Notes under the pieces: generated by a model
Databases searched by the model: none
What the model was told of the DNA's origin: nothing
The model's input: the letters and a program-made list of their open reading frames with translations, nothing else
Position numbers and translations under genes: made by a program
In this document: positions 9,697-17,720 of the stretch, piece by piece
Layout: every line of letters starts with the position of its first letter
Position numbering within the stretch: the first letter of the stretch is position 1
NCBI RefSeq assembly: GCF_003287735.1
Contig: NZ_NSCM01000026.1
Coordinates: 1 to 59,993, forward strand
Length of the DNA stretch: 59,993 nucleotides
DNA from: Photorhabdus bodei
Lineage (GTDB): Bacteria > Pseudomonadota > Gammaproteobacteria > Enterobacterales > Enterobacteriaceae
Direction: 5' to 3'

Positions 9697-9719
9697 AACA
9701 TTCTCCATAATATTGTGAA

Positions 9720-10280
9720 TTAAGCTGTAATAGAAATAATATCAAGTTCAAAGCCATAATATGGCCCTTGCAATTCAGGAATAATTCTGACACGATAACG
9801 TTTTGATAAATCGTCTTCAAATTCCTTCAAGGCGTTCATGATAAATTCGCTGTATTTCCCTTGTGCAAAAAAGATAAATTGCGTGGTTGAAGGATTGATA
9901 GAAACATATTTACCAAGCGCATGGCGTAATGTCTTAATAAATAGTGAGCCATCTTCATTTAATTCGAATAATTTTCTGTCTGTCGTCGTCCTATCCATAA
10001 AATTGCCTTCACCTAAAAGATAAATATTTATCTCACGATGGTCTCGACGCAGTAAAAACTGTTTATTGATATCCAATTCGAATATTCTTGGTTTAATAGT
10101 TTTATCAAGTAAATGTTCTGGAATAACAAATTCAATCAAGAAACGACGCCCATTCACGATAATAGGTAAATGTTCTCGATCAATTGAGAAACAGCACAAA
10201 TTTCCAACCCACGAAGAACCTTCTGTTTCCGAATATGCTGAATATAAAGCAGCAACCTTACCTTGCTCTAGAATGTTCAT
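9720..10280 (-). CDS. hypothetical protein in ketosynthase-Rhs block (186 aa)
   Basis: I do not recognise this protein. It starts at an ATG preceded by AAGAGG. It has no membrane segment or signal peptide. It contains VNGRRFLIEFVIPEHLLD, EINIYLLGEGNFMDR and, near the end, FFAQGKYSEFIMNALKEFEDDL followed by RIIPELQGPYYGFELDI. The general pattern is alternating beta strands and one amphipathic helix. Size and context (next to an ACP) would fit an acyl-transferring or lipid-binding role, but I see no HlyC-type acyltransferase signature. It lies 52 bp downstream of the ACP gene and 23 bp upstream of the 336-aa gene. Confidence 0.7.
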   Translation of the reverse strand: MNILEQGKVAALYSAYSETEGSSWVGNLCCFSIDREHLPIIVNGRRFLIEFVIPEHLLDKTIKPRIFELDINKQFLLRRDHREINIYLLGEGNFMDRTTTDRKLFELNEDGSLFIKTLRHALGKYVSINPSTTQFIFFAQGKYSEFIMNALKEFEDDLSKRYRVRIIPELQGPYYGFELDIISITA

Positions 10281-10332
10281 TATAACCTCTTAATATTAAT
10301 GGTGAAAAAACAGCGTTAAATCAAAACTCAGC

Positions 10333-10578
10333 TTACAGTTTTGATTTTACATAACCAGTGAGATCATCTAATGTTGAAATAGAATGATCTGAAAAAAGTT
10401 CAGCTTTAAGCATAATGCCATACGTTTCCAATACAAACACTTGAATTTCTACATAGTCAAGGCTGTCAAATTTAAGTGAAACAAAATAAGATTCTGGTAT
10501 TATCTCTTCCTCTTCTATATCCTTCATCATTAATATTCTATTTTTTATTGCAGTAAAGATATCACTTTGTGTTGGCAT
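10333..10578 (-). CDS. acyl carrier protein
   Basis: 81-aa four-helix carrier protein. The phosphopantetheine attachment site is Ser39 in KFDSLDYVEIQVFV, the DSL motif of ACPs, followed by the expected acidic/hydrophobic helix 2. It would carry growing acyl chains as thioesters. The sequence diverges clearly from housekeeping AcpP (which has GADSLDTVELVMALEE) and from the second ACP of this window at 41.5 kb, so it is a dedicated carrier. It lies 12 bp after the MaoC-like gene and is preceded by a GGAAAG-type ribosome site. Together with the ketosynthase and hotdog protein it makes a minimal type II elongation set. Confidence 0.88.
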   Translation of the reverse strand: MPTQSDIFTAIKNRILMMKDIEEEEIIPESYFVSLKFDSLDYVEIQVFVLETYGIMLKAELFSDHSISTLDDLTGYVKSKL

Positions 10579-10590
10579 TTCGCTTTCCTT

Positions 10591-11367
10591 TTATTTCATC
10601 TTAGAGATAATTGAAATCTTTGATACAAAAATAGGGTTTTTATCATATAAACATCGATAATAAAAAATACGGATATAATCTTTAGAGCCATTCTTAATCA
10701 ATAAAGGAGGATTTAATTCAACACAGACATCCGGAGAAGATAGTAATATTGTACTATTAACAATGTCCTCCCTGATCTTAATCGCTTGTCCGGTATGCAA
10801 AGTAAAAGATCGATTCAGATAATCCTGTAACTGGTTAAAATGGTAGTGTTCAAAATCAAGAAAACTTGTCGAATTAATAACAAGATGAAAAGCAAGCGCA
10901 TCCAGAAACCATCCAACAGATGTGACACTGGGGAAATAATGTCTAAAGACAGCATATTTTTCACAAACTCCTTTCCTTGTTATCGTCAATTTCTGGCAGT
11001 TATCTTGAACAATCCAATTTTCAATTGACTCCATTGTATTTTCTACCCTGGTATTGCCGGATAACGCGCTTTTTCCGCACGGATTTTCCAATTTAAACGT
11101 TTTGCTTTTAGCATCAATTCTCAACTGATGTGGTAATCCAGTATAAACATATTGACGGAATGACGTATCAATATTCAGTATTCCAGATGTAAAAGCGGAA
11201 GTTAATTGAGATAACTGTTGCCTGACATAAAGCAGACTCAACATTCCCTGCACGGGGTACTGCTGCATATTGTGTAAAAATCCACTTTTCGCCGAATAAT
11301 GGATAGGATTAAAATCCCCAGAGAAATTCGACCAATGTTCAATATCTTCCATTTCAAAAATCAACAT
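10591..11367 (-). CDS. MaoC-like hotdog protein (dehydratase/thioesterase-like)
   Basis: 258-aa protein whose N-terminal third contains SGDFNPIHYSAKSG (about residues 16-29) and QYPVQGMLSL. This matches the hydratase-2 motif of MaoC-type hotdog enzymes, where Asp and His act on (R)-3-hydroxyacyl/enoyl thioesters. The rest (about residues 120-258) has no visible motif; at this length a degenerate second hotdog is possible. The gene begins 5 bp after the ketosynthase stop and ends 12 bp before the ACP gene, so it probably acts on chains built by that ketosynthase on that ACP, most simply as the dehydratase step. No ketoreductase is present locally. Confidence 0.78.
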   Translation of the reverse strand: MLIFEMEDIEHWSNFSGDFNPIHYSAKSGFLHNMQQYPVQGMLSLLYVRQQLSQLTSAFTSGILNIDTSFRQYVYTGLPHQLRIDAKSKTFKLENPCGKSALSGNTRVENTMESIENWIVQDNCQKLTITRKGVCEKYAVFRHYFPSVTSVGWFLDALAFHLVINSTSFLDFEHYHFNQLQDYLNRSFTLHTGQAIKIREDIVNSTILLSSPDVCVELNPPLLIKNGSKDYIRIFYYRCLYDKNPIFVSKISIISKMK

Positions 11368-11372
11368 ACCAG

Positions 11373-12638
11373 TTACCTTACCTTAGAGATAACCAACGCA
11401 GCGTTATGTCCCCCAAAACCTGCACTGATATTAAGCGCCACTTCTGGTTGAGCGGTGTAGCAATGTTGATTAGGTAAATAATTAAGGTCGCAATCTGGAT
11501 CAGCCCGATGTAAATTCAATGTTGCTGGCAAGCAATTTTCAGTTAATGCCTTTACACAGACAATAGTTTCGAAACTACCGGCGGCAGCAATAAGATGACC
11601 GGTATAAGATTTTGTGCTTGATATAGGTACCTGATAAGCATATTGGCCTAGTGCTGCTTTAATTGCCTGAGTTTCATAAAGATCATTTAACGGTGTAGAA
11701 GTACCATGAGCATTAATATAGTCAATATCTTCCAACGAAATCTGCGCCTGCTCGATGGCTTTGGTTATCGATAATATTTTAGGTTCAATATCTTCTGTCG
11801 GCCGGGTTAAATTAGCGGCGTCTGAATATTGAGCGTAACCTTTGATTTCCGCCAGAATCGTTGCCCCCCGCGCGACGGCCGAATCATAATCTTCCAGACA
11901 AACCACCGCCGCTCCTTCAGCCAATACAAATCCAGAGCGATCAAGACTAAATGGGCAACATGCGAGATTGGGGTCCATTTGCTCTTTCGACAATGCATTC
12001 AGTACATCAATACTCCAAATATTACATTCTCGAATAAGTGATTCAGCGGCCCCGGCAATCATACATTTTGCCCGCCCTGAGCGGATAATTTCAAAGGCAT
12101 CACCTATCGCCATTGTACCCGTTGCGCAAGCAGCCATAATGGTATTCTGATAACCACGTAGTCCATACATGATAGAACACGCCGCCGTCATGGAACTTGG
12201 CATGGTGATAAGATTACTCATGGGATGAGCTAATTTAACTTCCTTATACTGGCAGGCATGATCTCCGGCATTATCGACAGCTCCCCAGCCACTGCCAAGT
12301 ATGATCCCACATTCGTATTTATCGTAATATTCAACAGGTGATACGTTCACGCCAAATGCTTGGGTAAAAGCTTGATAAGTCGCTTTCAACGCCATTTTTC
12401 CGCAGTCAGAAAGCATATGAGTCAACTTTTTTGGTAATAACTGATAACGTGATGGATTGGGTGCAAGGAAAGAAAAGAAACGTGAATTAATGAATGAGTC
12501 AGGAAATTCAATTCTGCGAAATTGATGTTGTTTCTCGATAATACTTTGCCAACATGATTCAATATCTTCACCAATTGGTGTTACGGCGCCCATACCTGTA
12601 ATAACAACTCTTTGAGTTCTCTGCATATTGGTTACCAT
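11373..12638 (-). CDS. beta-ketoacyl-ACP synthase, FabF (KAS II) type
   Basis: 421-aa condensing enzyme. It opens RVVITGMGAVTPIG, typical of FabF, and has the full catalytic set: Cys171 (AACATGTMAIGDA), His311 (NAHGTSTPLND), Lys343 and His348 (STKSYTGHLIAAAG), plus a glycine-rich C-terminal NISAGFGGHNAALV. Activity is therefore expected. It shares the overall size of FabF but has unusual N-terminal and central segments, so it is a secondary-metabolism paralogue. The start may be Met1 (12638) or Met5 (12626). It is the first gene of the six-gene minus-strand block, preceded by ~650 bp of very AT-rich DNA that must hold the promoter. Confidence 0.92.
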   Translation of the reverse strand: MVTNMQRTQRVVITGMGAVTPIGEDIESCWQSIIEKQHQFRRIEFPDSFINSRFFSFLAPNPSRYQLLPKKLTHMLSDCGKMALKATYQAFTQAFGVNVSPVEYYDKYECGIILGSGWGAVDNAGDHACQYKEVKLAHPMSNLITMPSSMTAACSIMYGLRGYQNTIMAACATGTMAIGDAFEIIRSGRAKCMIAGAAESLIRECNIWSIDVLNALSKEQMDPNLACCPFSLDRSGFVLAEGAAVVCLEDYDSAVARGATILAEIKGYAQYSDAANLTRPTEDIEPKILSITKAIEQAQISLEDIDYINAHGTSTPLNDLYETQAIKAALGQYAYQVPISSTKSYTGHLIAAAGSFETIVCVKALTENCLPATLNLHRADPDCDLNYLPNQHCYTAQPEVALNISAGFGGHNAALVISKVR

Positions 12639-13253
12639 TTATACATGGATTGATAATGTCAATTTTTCTAGCTATAAAATAGGCTAATGAAGACATATCA
12701 CCATAATCATAAATAAGTATTTTCAATACTCCTGGCTAATATAATCGTTATTTGTGAATTACATAAAACTAACTGATAGATTATTTTACCCATGTAATAA
12801 AACCGATGATAAATATCCATAAACAAATATATTATTATTTTAATATCATTATATTCAGCCTACAAAATAATTTATTACACCATATTAGACTGTATTATCA
12901 GGGTAAATCCTAAAAATTTATTTACCATTAACTCATTATTCTGTTTAATAAAGCACATCATTGTATAAAAACAAAATATAAATAATGACTTTAATTATTG
13001 CACAGTTGTTTATTTCATAATATATGAATTCAATGATTATATTAATAATCTAACAATGTGATTGAAGAAAAGAGAAATAGTAAATATTTCACATCATCCC
13101 TGTGAATGAGTACTGAGGTACATTGCCCAATCTTTCTCTGCATCAAAACATATACCCAGCCCCTTGTTTGTAATATACTGCCCACAACTGGATAAATACA
13201 CAGCATTATAAGTCTTCATTGTCCAGTTAATGTAATAACACCGGAGACAACAT
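12639..13253. other. very AT-rich intergenic region upstream of the ketosynthase block
   Basis: About 600 bp, strikingly AT-rich, with many poly-A/T tracts. It ends abruptly where the GC content rises at the RES gene. It should contain the promoter of the ketosynthase operon, but I see no convincing -35/-10 pair. A short minus-strand frame (13094 to about 13219) with a protein-like composition may be a gene relic. The low GC suggests H-NS-type silencing of the block (inference). Confidence 0.45.
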
Positions 13254-13287
13254 ATGGCTGAAACAGGCAAGGATACAGGAGTGTTCA

Positions 13288-13914
13288 GTGGTAACAAAAT
13301 CTGAGGTAAGCCCTGACTCAGTGATAAAGCAGCAGTTCGATACCCTCACCGTCGATAAAATTACGCAAAGTATCATTATCATCTCAGCCGGCACAGTTTT
13401 TTACCGGCTACAAGAGGGTAAACACGGAGGCAATGGAGTATTCTTTAACCGAGATGGAGGACATACCCGGTACGGGTTAACGAACGGCATAGATGGCAAT
13501 TTATATCTTGCCAGTTCTCCAAGAACATCGATGAAGGAGGTGTTTCAACGTCTGCCAGCTATTACAGACCGGGAACTGGATGGGTACCATATGGCTACAT
13601 TGGTGACAGAGAAAGATCTACGTATTGTAGACATTACCCGGCTTGCGCCGAAAATGCATATCACCGCCCATCAACTGACCGGCACAGACTACCGGATCAC
13701 ACAACAACTCGCGGCAAAGCTATCACCGCACGCGGATGGACTGACCTACATGTCTAACGTCACGCTTGAACCCTGCATCGTGCTCTGGCATGACGATCCT
13801 TCTGGCAAAGGCGTGATACGCACCGAGGAACTCAAGGTGCTCAGGAAATTTGAGTATGAAGGAGAAATTGCCGAGGATATCCTGGTGAACGACCTGGATA
13901 TTCCCGTAATATGA
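13288..13914 (+). CDS. RES-domain toxin (NAD+-degrading type)
   Basis: 208-aa protein with the RES fold. Visible: FYRLQEG, then THRYGLTNGIDGNLYLASSP leading to TSMKEVFQ (the conserved Arg, Tyr and Glu of the family), and DGLTYMSNVTLEPCIVLW (the conserved Ser). RES proteins are toxins that phosphorolyse or hydrolyse NAD+. The start is GTG with AGGAG six bases upstream. Unlike usual Xre-RES operons, no antitoxin precedes it. The probable antitoxin is convergent and downstream (13956-14645), across a shared terminator. GC content is clearly higher than in the flanking DNA upstream, a sign of transfer. Confidence 0.85.
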   Translation: MVTKSEVSPDSVIKQQFDTLTVDKITQSIIIISAGTVFYRLQEGKHGGNGVFFNRDGGHTRYGLTNGIDGNLYLASSPRTSMKEVFQRLPAITDRELDGYHMATLVTEKDLRIVDITRLAPKMHITAHQLTGTDYRITQQLAAKLSPHADGLTYMSNVTLEPCIVLWHDDPSGKGVIRTEELKVLRKFEYEGEIAEDILVNDLDIPVI

Positions 13915-13916
13915 CA

Positions 13917-13954
13917 AAAGAGGGAGCCGGCGTGTGCCCGTTCCCTCTCTTTTT
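13917..13954. terminator. bidirectional terminator between RES toxin and antitoxin
   Basis: GAGGGA (13920-13925) pairs with TCCCTC (13942-13947), with AAAA before and CTTTTT after, so it can act on both strands. It lies in the 41-bp space between two convergent genes. Confidence 0.8.
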
Positions 13955-13955
13955 A

Positions 13956-14645
13956 CTATGCAGCATCTTGAGTACCAAATAACTTGGCTAAACGGATTAT
14001 CTGTTGAAGCTTGTCATCCGAAACACCCTCTCTCAGCAAATCAATAACAGTGAACTCTTGACCTTCTGGTAAACGGTGATCCAGTACATTACGTTTCTGC
14101 ACGAAAAATCCGTACTGCATCACACCGCTAAAGTGATTAAGATGAAACAAGATCTCCGTCACCCCCCTGAGCACACCTTTTTCGCCTTTGCTTTCATCAT
14201 CGGTGAACTGAAAAGCCGGATAAATAAACTCACCATCGTATTCCAAGGCCAGTAATTTACCTGTGTCCTTTTTCTTTTTAACTGTTACTTTACTGACACC
14301 GAGCAAACTCGCTACCTCAGCAGAATTTAACACACCACCATTTTCACGCACGTTGTCAAAAAAGCGCGCACGGCTACGCACACGATTGAGTAACCTCTTC
14401 TTCTCCGGCGTCAGTTCAGCAAGCGCCCGTGCGGGTATCGCCAAAAACAACATATTCATCAGAAACTGATTATCCGGCAACGCTAGCTGACGCTTAATGT
14501 TAACCTTACCCTTACTGCGAATACCATCAGCCAGTTCCTTAATGATATTCACAAGGCGATCAGCCGCTATATCAGCGTCATCGTACTCATGATGAGGTGC
14601 CGCTACGTTATTACCGAGTCTGGTCTTCCTATATACAGTTTGCAT
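13956..14645 (-). CDS. Xre/MbcA/ParS-like antitoxin
   Basis: 229 aa from the ATG at 14645, which has GGGGTG just upstream; longer frames to 14708 would run through the operator. The middle holds a helix-turn-helix (SAEVASLLGVSKVTVKKKK) followed by a short wing (EYDGEFIYPAFQF). The C-terminal part (VLRGVTEILFHLNHFSG, then DLLREGVSDDKLQQIIRLAKLFG) has the look of the Xre/MbcA/ParS toxin-binding domain found beside RES toxins. The N-terminal ~100 residues are a basic helical extension. It is therefore the probable neutralising partner of the convergent RES toxin. An 11-bp inverted repeat directly upstream suggests autoregulation. Confidence 0.78.
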   Translation of the reverse strand: MQTVYRKTRLGNNVAAPHHEYDDADIAADRLVNIIKELADGIRSKGKVNIKRQLALPDNQFLMNMLFLAIPARALAELTPEKKRLLNRVRSRARFFDNVRENGGVLNSAEVASLLGVSKVTVKKKKDTGKLLALEYDGEFIYPAFQFTDDESKGEKGVLRGVTEILFHLNHFSGVMQYGFFVQKRNVLDHRLPEGQEFTVIDLLREGVSDDKLQQIIRLAKLFGTQDAA

Positions 14646-14657
14646 AATGCACCCCAA

Positions 14658-14700
14658 GTTAACGATTGATAGCATAAAGAATATACATTCAATCGTTAAC
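14658..14700 (-). promoter_or_regulatory. inverted-repeat operator and promoter of the Xre-like antitoxin
   Basis: Perfect 11-bp inverted repeat GTTAACGATTG (14658-14668) and CAATCGTTAAC (14690-14700) with a 21-bp spacer. On the minus strand TTAACG and TATGCT, 17 bp apart, fall within it as a plausible -35/-10. The antitoxin start at 14645 follows after the ribosome site. Confidence 0.72.
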
Positions 14701-14757
14701 CAATGCAAACTTTATCCATCTGTGTCGTGTGCTATTTCTCCTCTTAGTTTTTTTTCT

Positions 14758-15168
14758 TTATAAAACCTCAAGGCAAAAATTAGCAGGCGTAATAATACGA
14801 GTACGACCAAAACATCTACGTTGTAATAATCCAGCTCGACGAGCTCCGGTTACAAGATAATCTGCTTCACCAGCACATGCCATAGCGAGTAAAAACGCAT
14901 CGTCAGGATCATGCGTTTCCTCTTTAATATATAATTTCTCCAATACCAGAGCACGTTGTAAATTGTTGATCATCGCCCCCACTTTAGCTGGTTGTAAAAC
15001 AGCTTGGAATTTTGGATAACGACTTGCACGGCGAATTTCATCAAGCTGTAGCCGTGAAGTCACCACTTCGAAACGTGCCGTACGCCAAGCACGGTAAATC
15101 GTATCTGGAGCACCATGTGGTGAGATCAAAGCACTAAATAGAATATTGGTATCAAGAACAACTTTCAT
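14758..15168 (-). CDS. PIN-domain toxin (VapC-like, COG1569 type)
   Basis: 136-aa putative ribonuclease toxin. It starts MKVVLDTNILFSALISPHGAP, with the first metal-binding Asp of the PIN fold. Further acidic residues appear at QLDEIRRASRYP and in HDPDDAFLLAMACAGEADYLVTG, the conserved DPDD...A...ADYLVT block that completes the Mg2+ site. The length is normal and all active-site acids are present. The upstream gene's stop overlaps its ATG by one base (15168), so it is translated coupled to its antitoxin. Confidence 0.9.
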   Translation of the reverse strand: MKVVLDTNILFSALISPHGAPDTIYRAWRTARFEVVTSRLQLDEIRRASRYPKFQAVLQPAKVGAMINNLQRALVLEKLYIKEETHDPDDAFLLAMACAGEADYLVTGARRAGLLQRRCFGRTRIITPANFCLEVL

Positions 15169-15407
15169 CAGCGCTTACGTGCCCAATCCAGAGCTTCATC
15201 AACTATTGAAGCAAGCTCCATTTCATTAACATCTATGTTAGCCACTTTAACTTGTTCTGCTGTCAGCTCTAAAATATGTGACCGTACTGCCTCTTCTATA
15301 AAGCGGGATAAGTCCCCTTTTTTTCCACCTCCTTGATTAGCCAGAAATATACGAAGGGATTGGTCAGTGTCAGCAGAGACAGCAACGTTCCAACGAACAC
15401 TATTCAT
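15168..15407 (-). CDS. ribbon-helix-helix-type antitoxin of the PIN toxin
   Basis: 79-aa protein: SVRWNVAVSADTDQSLRIFLA, then GDLSRFIEEAVRSHIL, the beta strand plus two-helix pattern of CopG/RHH DNA-binding proteins. The acidic tail (NIDVNEMELASIVDEALDWARKR) is likely the toxin-binding part. It is followed with a one-base overlap by the PIN toxin. A three-fold 8-bp direct repeat just upstream (15424-15450) is a candidate binding site. Confidence 0.82.
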   Translation of the reverse strand: MNSVRWNVAVSADTDQSLRIFLANQGGGKKGDLSRFIEEAVRSHILELTAEQVKVANIDVNEMELASIVDEALDWARKR

Positions 15408-15423
15408 AATATATTTTCCTCGA

Positions 15424-15450
15424 TTATGTGTTTATGTGTTTATGTGTTTA
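15424..15450. repeat. tandem 8-bp repeats upstream of the PIN/RHH operon
   Basis: TTATGTGT occurs three times head to tail (15424-15431, 15432-15439, 15440-15447), followed by a partial fourth copy. It sits ~17-43 bp upstream of the antitoxin start, where an RHH-family autorepressor would bind. Confidence 0.75.
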
Positions 15451-15917
15451 TACACTAATTATACATGGAAACGCAAAATCTTGCACACCCGCTAATCTAC
15501 AACATTCATACTCACCTCTTACACTACATAAATCTTCGTTAATACCCGACAGTATCTGAACTCATGCTATTGATAAATTGTGAATTCATTCACAAAACAC
15601 GATTTTAAAAGTTAAAAACCAACTAATATCTGAAACAGATAATACTGTCGTTAAATAAATTTTTTTAATCAAAAAATTAACAATGTTCATATAGATTTTT
15701 ATAAAAATAAGTCATTAAGGTTATTTTTATCACTCTTTAAACAGGGTGATTAGAAAAATAAAATTATCAGTCAACGATATATGGAATGAAATAATACATA
15801 TTTAGCTATAATTACTTTTGACTTCACGTTCAGTCGAATTACTTACCCTAGATCCGATTTCAGATGTTACAACTTGCAACATTAACCTGAAAAAAACGCG
15901 TTATTATTGGAGAAATC
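15451..15917. other. intergenic region with probable oppA promoter
   Basis: AT-rich gap between divergent genes. TATAAT at 15807-15812 is the best -10 for the plus-strand peptide-binding gene, without a good -35. No other feature is seen. Confidence 0.4.
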
Positions 15918-17528
15918 ATGATGAAAAAAACAATAAAAAACATATCCTTATTCACAGGAATTATGCTTGGAAGCTTGACATTAGCTCATGCAGCAATTAT
16001 TCCACCCGGTACACAACTGGCAACCGACCAGAATATTGTTCGTCATAATGGTTCAGAACCAGCTTCTCTTGATGTGCATAAAGTTGAAAGTGATGTTGAG
16101 TTTGATATTATAAACGACTTTTTTAGTGGATTAATCAGTATAGGAAATGATGGTAAGTTTAATCCTAATTTAGCTATCCGTTGGGAAACTAACGATAATA
16201 AAACCTGGGTATTTCATCTAAGAGAAGGAATAAAATGGTCTGACGGTTCACCTATTACCGCTCATGATGTGGTTTTTAGTTGGAGACGTTTAATTGATCC
16301 TCAAATGGCGTCCCCGTATGGCAGTTATATTGAAAACATGTATATAGTAAATGCCAAAGATATTCTTGCTGGTAAGAAAAAAGTCGATGAATTAGGCGTA
16401 AAAGCATTGGATAATTTAACGGTAGAAGTAACATTAGAGCAACCGTTATCCTATTTTTTAAATATGCTGGCACACCCCGTTATGGTTCCTATCAGCCAAA
16501 AAGCGGTTGAGAAGTATGGTGAAAAATGGACTCAACCAAATGTGTTTGTCAGTAGTGGCCCATTCAAACTCTCTGAATGGATCGTCAATGAGAAGGTGAT
16601 TGGCATCAGGAATCCACAATATTGGGATAATGAACACACCGTGATTAATAAAGTCACCTATCTTAACGTCACATCAGAAACAGCGGTGGTAAACCGTTAT
16701 TTAGCAGGAGAAATAGATATTACAAAGGGTATTCCATCGGTTTTATTTAAATCATTAAAAACCAAGTTAGGTAATCAAGTTCATATTTCACCTAAATTAG
16801 CTGTTTATTATTACGAATTTAATACCCAAAAAGCCCCTTTTAACGATATTAGAGTCAGACAGGCATTAAATCTGGCTTTAGACAAAGATATCATAACAAA
16901 TAAAGTCTTAGGGCAAGGCCAAAAGCCAGCCTATAATAATACTCCACCAAATATAGGCGGAATGAACTTAAAACAGCCTGATTATGCGTCATGGACTCTG
17001 GCAAAAAGAATTGAAAAAGCCCGGCAGTTATTGAATGAAGCAGGTTATAATAGAAATAACCCATTGAAGCTTAACCTTCTTTATAATACATCAGAGGATC
17101 ATAAAAGGATTGCTATCGCAGCCACCTCAATGTGGAAGAAAAATCTGGGCATAGATGTTATCTTACAAAATCAAGAATGGAAAACAATGTTAGACACCAT
17201 GCATCAAAGTAACTTTGATTTGGTAAGATACGCATGGATAGCTGATTACGATAATCCTGCTTCGTTTTTAAATAATTATGTCACCAATAGTTCTAATAAT
17301 ACATCATTATATCGTAACGATATTTATGATGATCTGATCAGTAAGGCCAAAGCAACAAACGACATAGAATATTTCCAGCAAGCACAAGATATTCTTACAA
17401 GAGATGTCCCGTCAATTCCTATTTATTATTATGTTAGTGCCAGATTAGTGAAACCTTATATTGGTGGATACCATATCAGCCCACTTGGTCTTATGTCATC
17501 GAAAGATCTCTATGTTATTAAGCATTAA
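15918..17528 (+). CDS. periplasmic oligopeptide-binding protein (OppA/MppA family)
   Basis: 536-aa extracytoplasmic solute-binding protein, family 5. It has a Sec signal peptide (MMKKTIKNISLFTGIMLGSL, cleavage near AHAA), then RHNGSEPASLDVHKVESD, WETNDNKTWVFHLREGIKWS with DGSPITAHDVVFSW (the SBP_bac_5 signature), and a C-terminal IADYDNPASFLNNY segment, all close to OppA/MppA. It would bind peptides in the periplasm for an ABC importer. No permease or ATPase gene is next to it, so it is an orphan relying on an Opp system elsewhere. It lies among toxin-antitoxin pairs. The start is the first of two adjacent ATG codons after TTGGAGAAATC. Confidence 0.92.
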   Translation: MMKKTIKNISLFTGIMLGSLTLAHAAIIPPGTQLATDQNIVRHNGSEPASLDVHKVESDVEFDIINDFFSGLISIGNDGKFNPNLAIRWETNDNKTWVFHLREGIKWSDGSPITAHDVVFSWRRLIDPQMASPYGSYIENMYIVNAKDILAGKKKVDELGVKALDNLTVEVTLEQPLSYFLNMLAHPVMVPISQKAVEKYGEKWTQPNVFVSSGPFKLSEWIVNEKVIGIRNPQYWDNEHTVINKVTYLNVTSETAVVNRYLAGEIDITKGIPSVLFKSLKTKLGNQVHISPKLAVYYYEFNTQKAPFNDIRVRQALNLALDKDIITNKVLGQGQKPAYNNTPPNIGGMNLKQPDYASWTLAKRIEKARQLLNEAGYNRNNPLKLNLLYNTSEDHKRIAIAATSMWKKNLGIDVILQNQEWKTMLDTMHQSNFDLVRYAWIADYDNPASFLNNYVTNSSNNTSLYRNDIYDDLISKAKATNDIEYFQQAQDILTRDVPSIPIYYYVSARLVKPYIGGYHISPLGLMSSKDLYVIKH

Positions 17529-17658
17529 TAAGAGATGTTTGTAAGATTAAAATAAAGAGGAGAGCATAAAAAGCTGTAGGGCATTTATGTGGTAAGGAAA
17601 ACTGCCTGTTTTCCGTTCAGTTATTGGGTGAAAAATAATAAATCGCCTTGCAATTTAC

Positions 17659-17664
17659 TATAAT
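17659..17664 (+). promoter_or_regulatory. possible -10 element of the ParE-type TA pair
   Basis: TATAAT 57 bp before the antitoxin start. TTGCAAT-like motifs flank it on both sides (TTGCAATTT and TTTGCAATAT) and could be operator half-sites. No good -35 is seen. Confidence 0.4.
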
Positions 17665-17720
17665 TTGCAATATTACAGTAGTCTACATTGTGAAATATTC
17701 AGAAATTGCGAGGTGACAAC

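Noticed and set aside
9720..10280. 186-aa protein as a HlyC-type toxin acyltransferase
   Set aside because: Size and context fit, but I cannot find the conserved His/Asp blocks of that family.
13094..13297. Minus-strand 67-aa frame (or 42 aa from an inner ATG)
   Set aside because: It overlaps the RES toxin start and has no good ribosome site; at most a relic.
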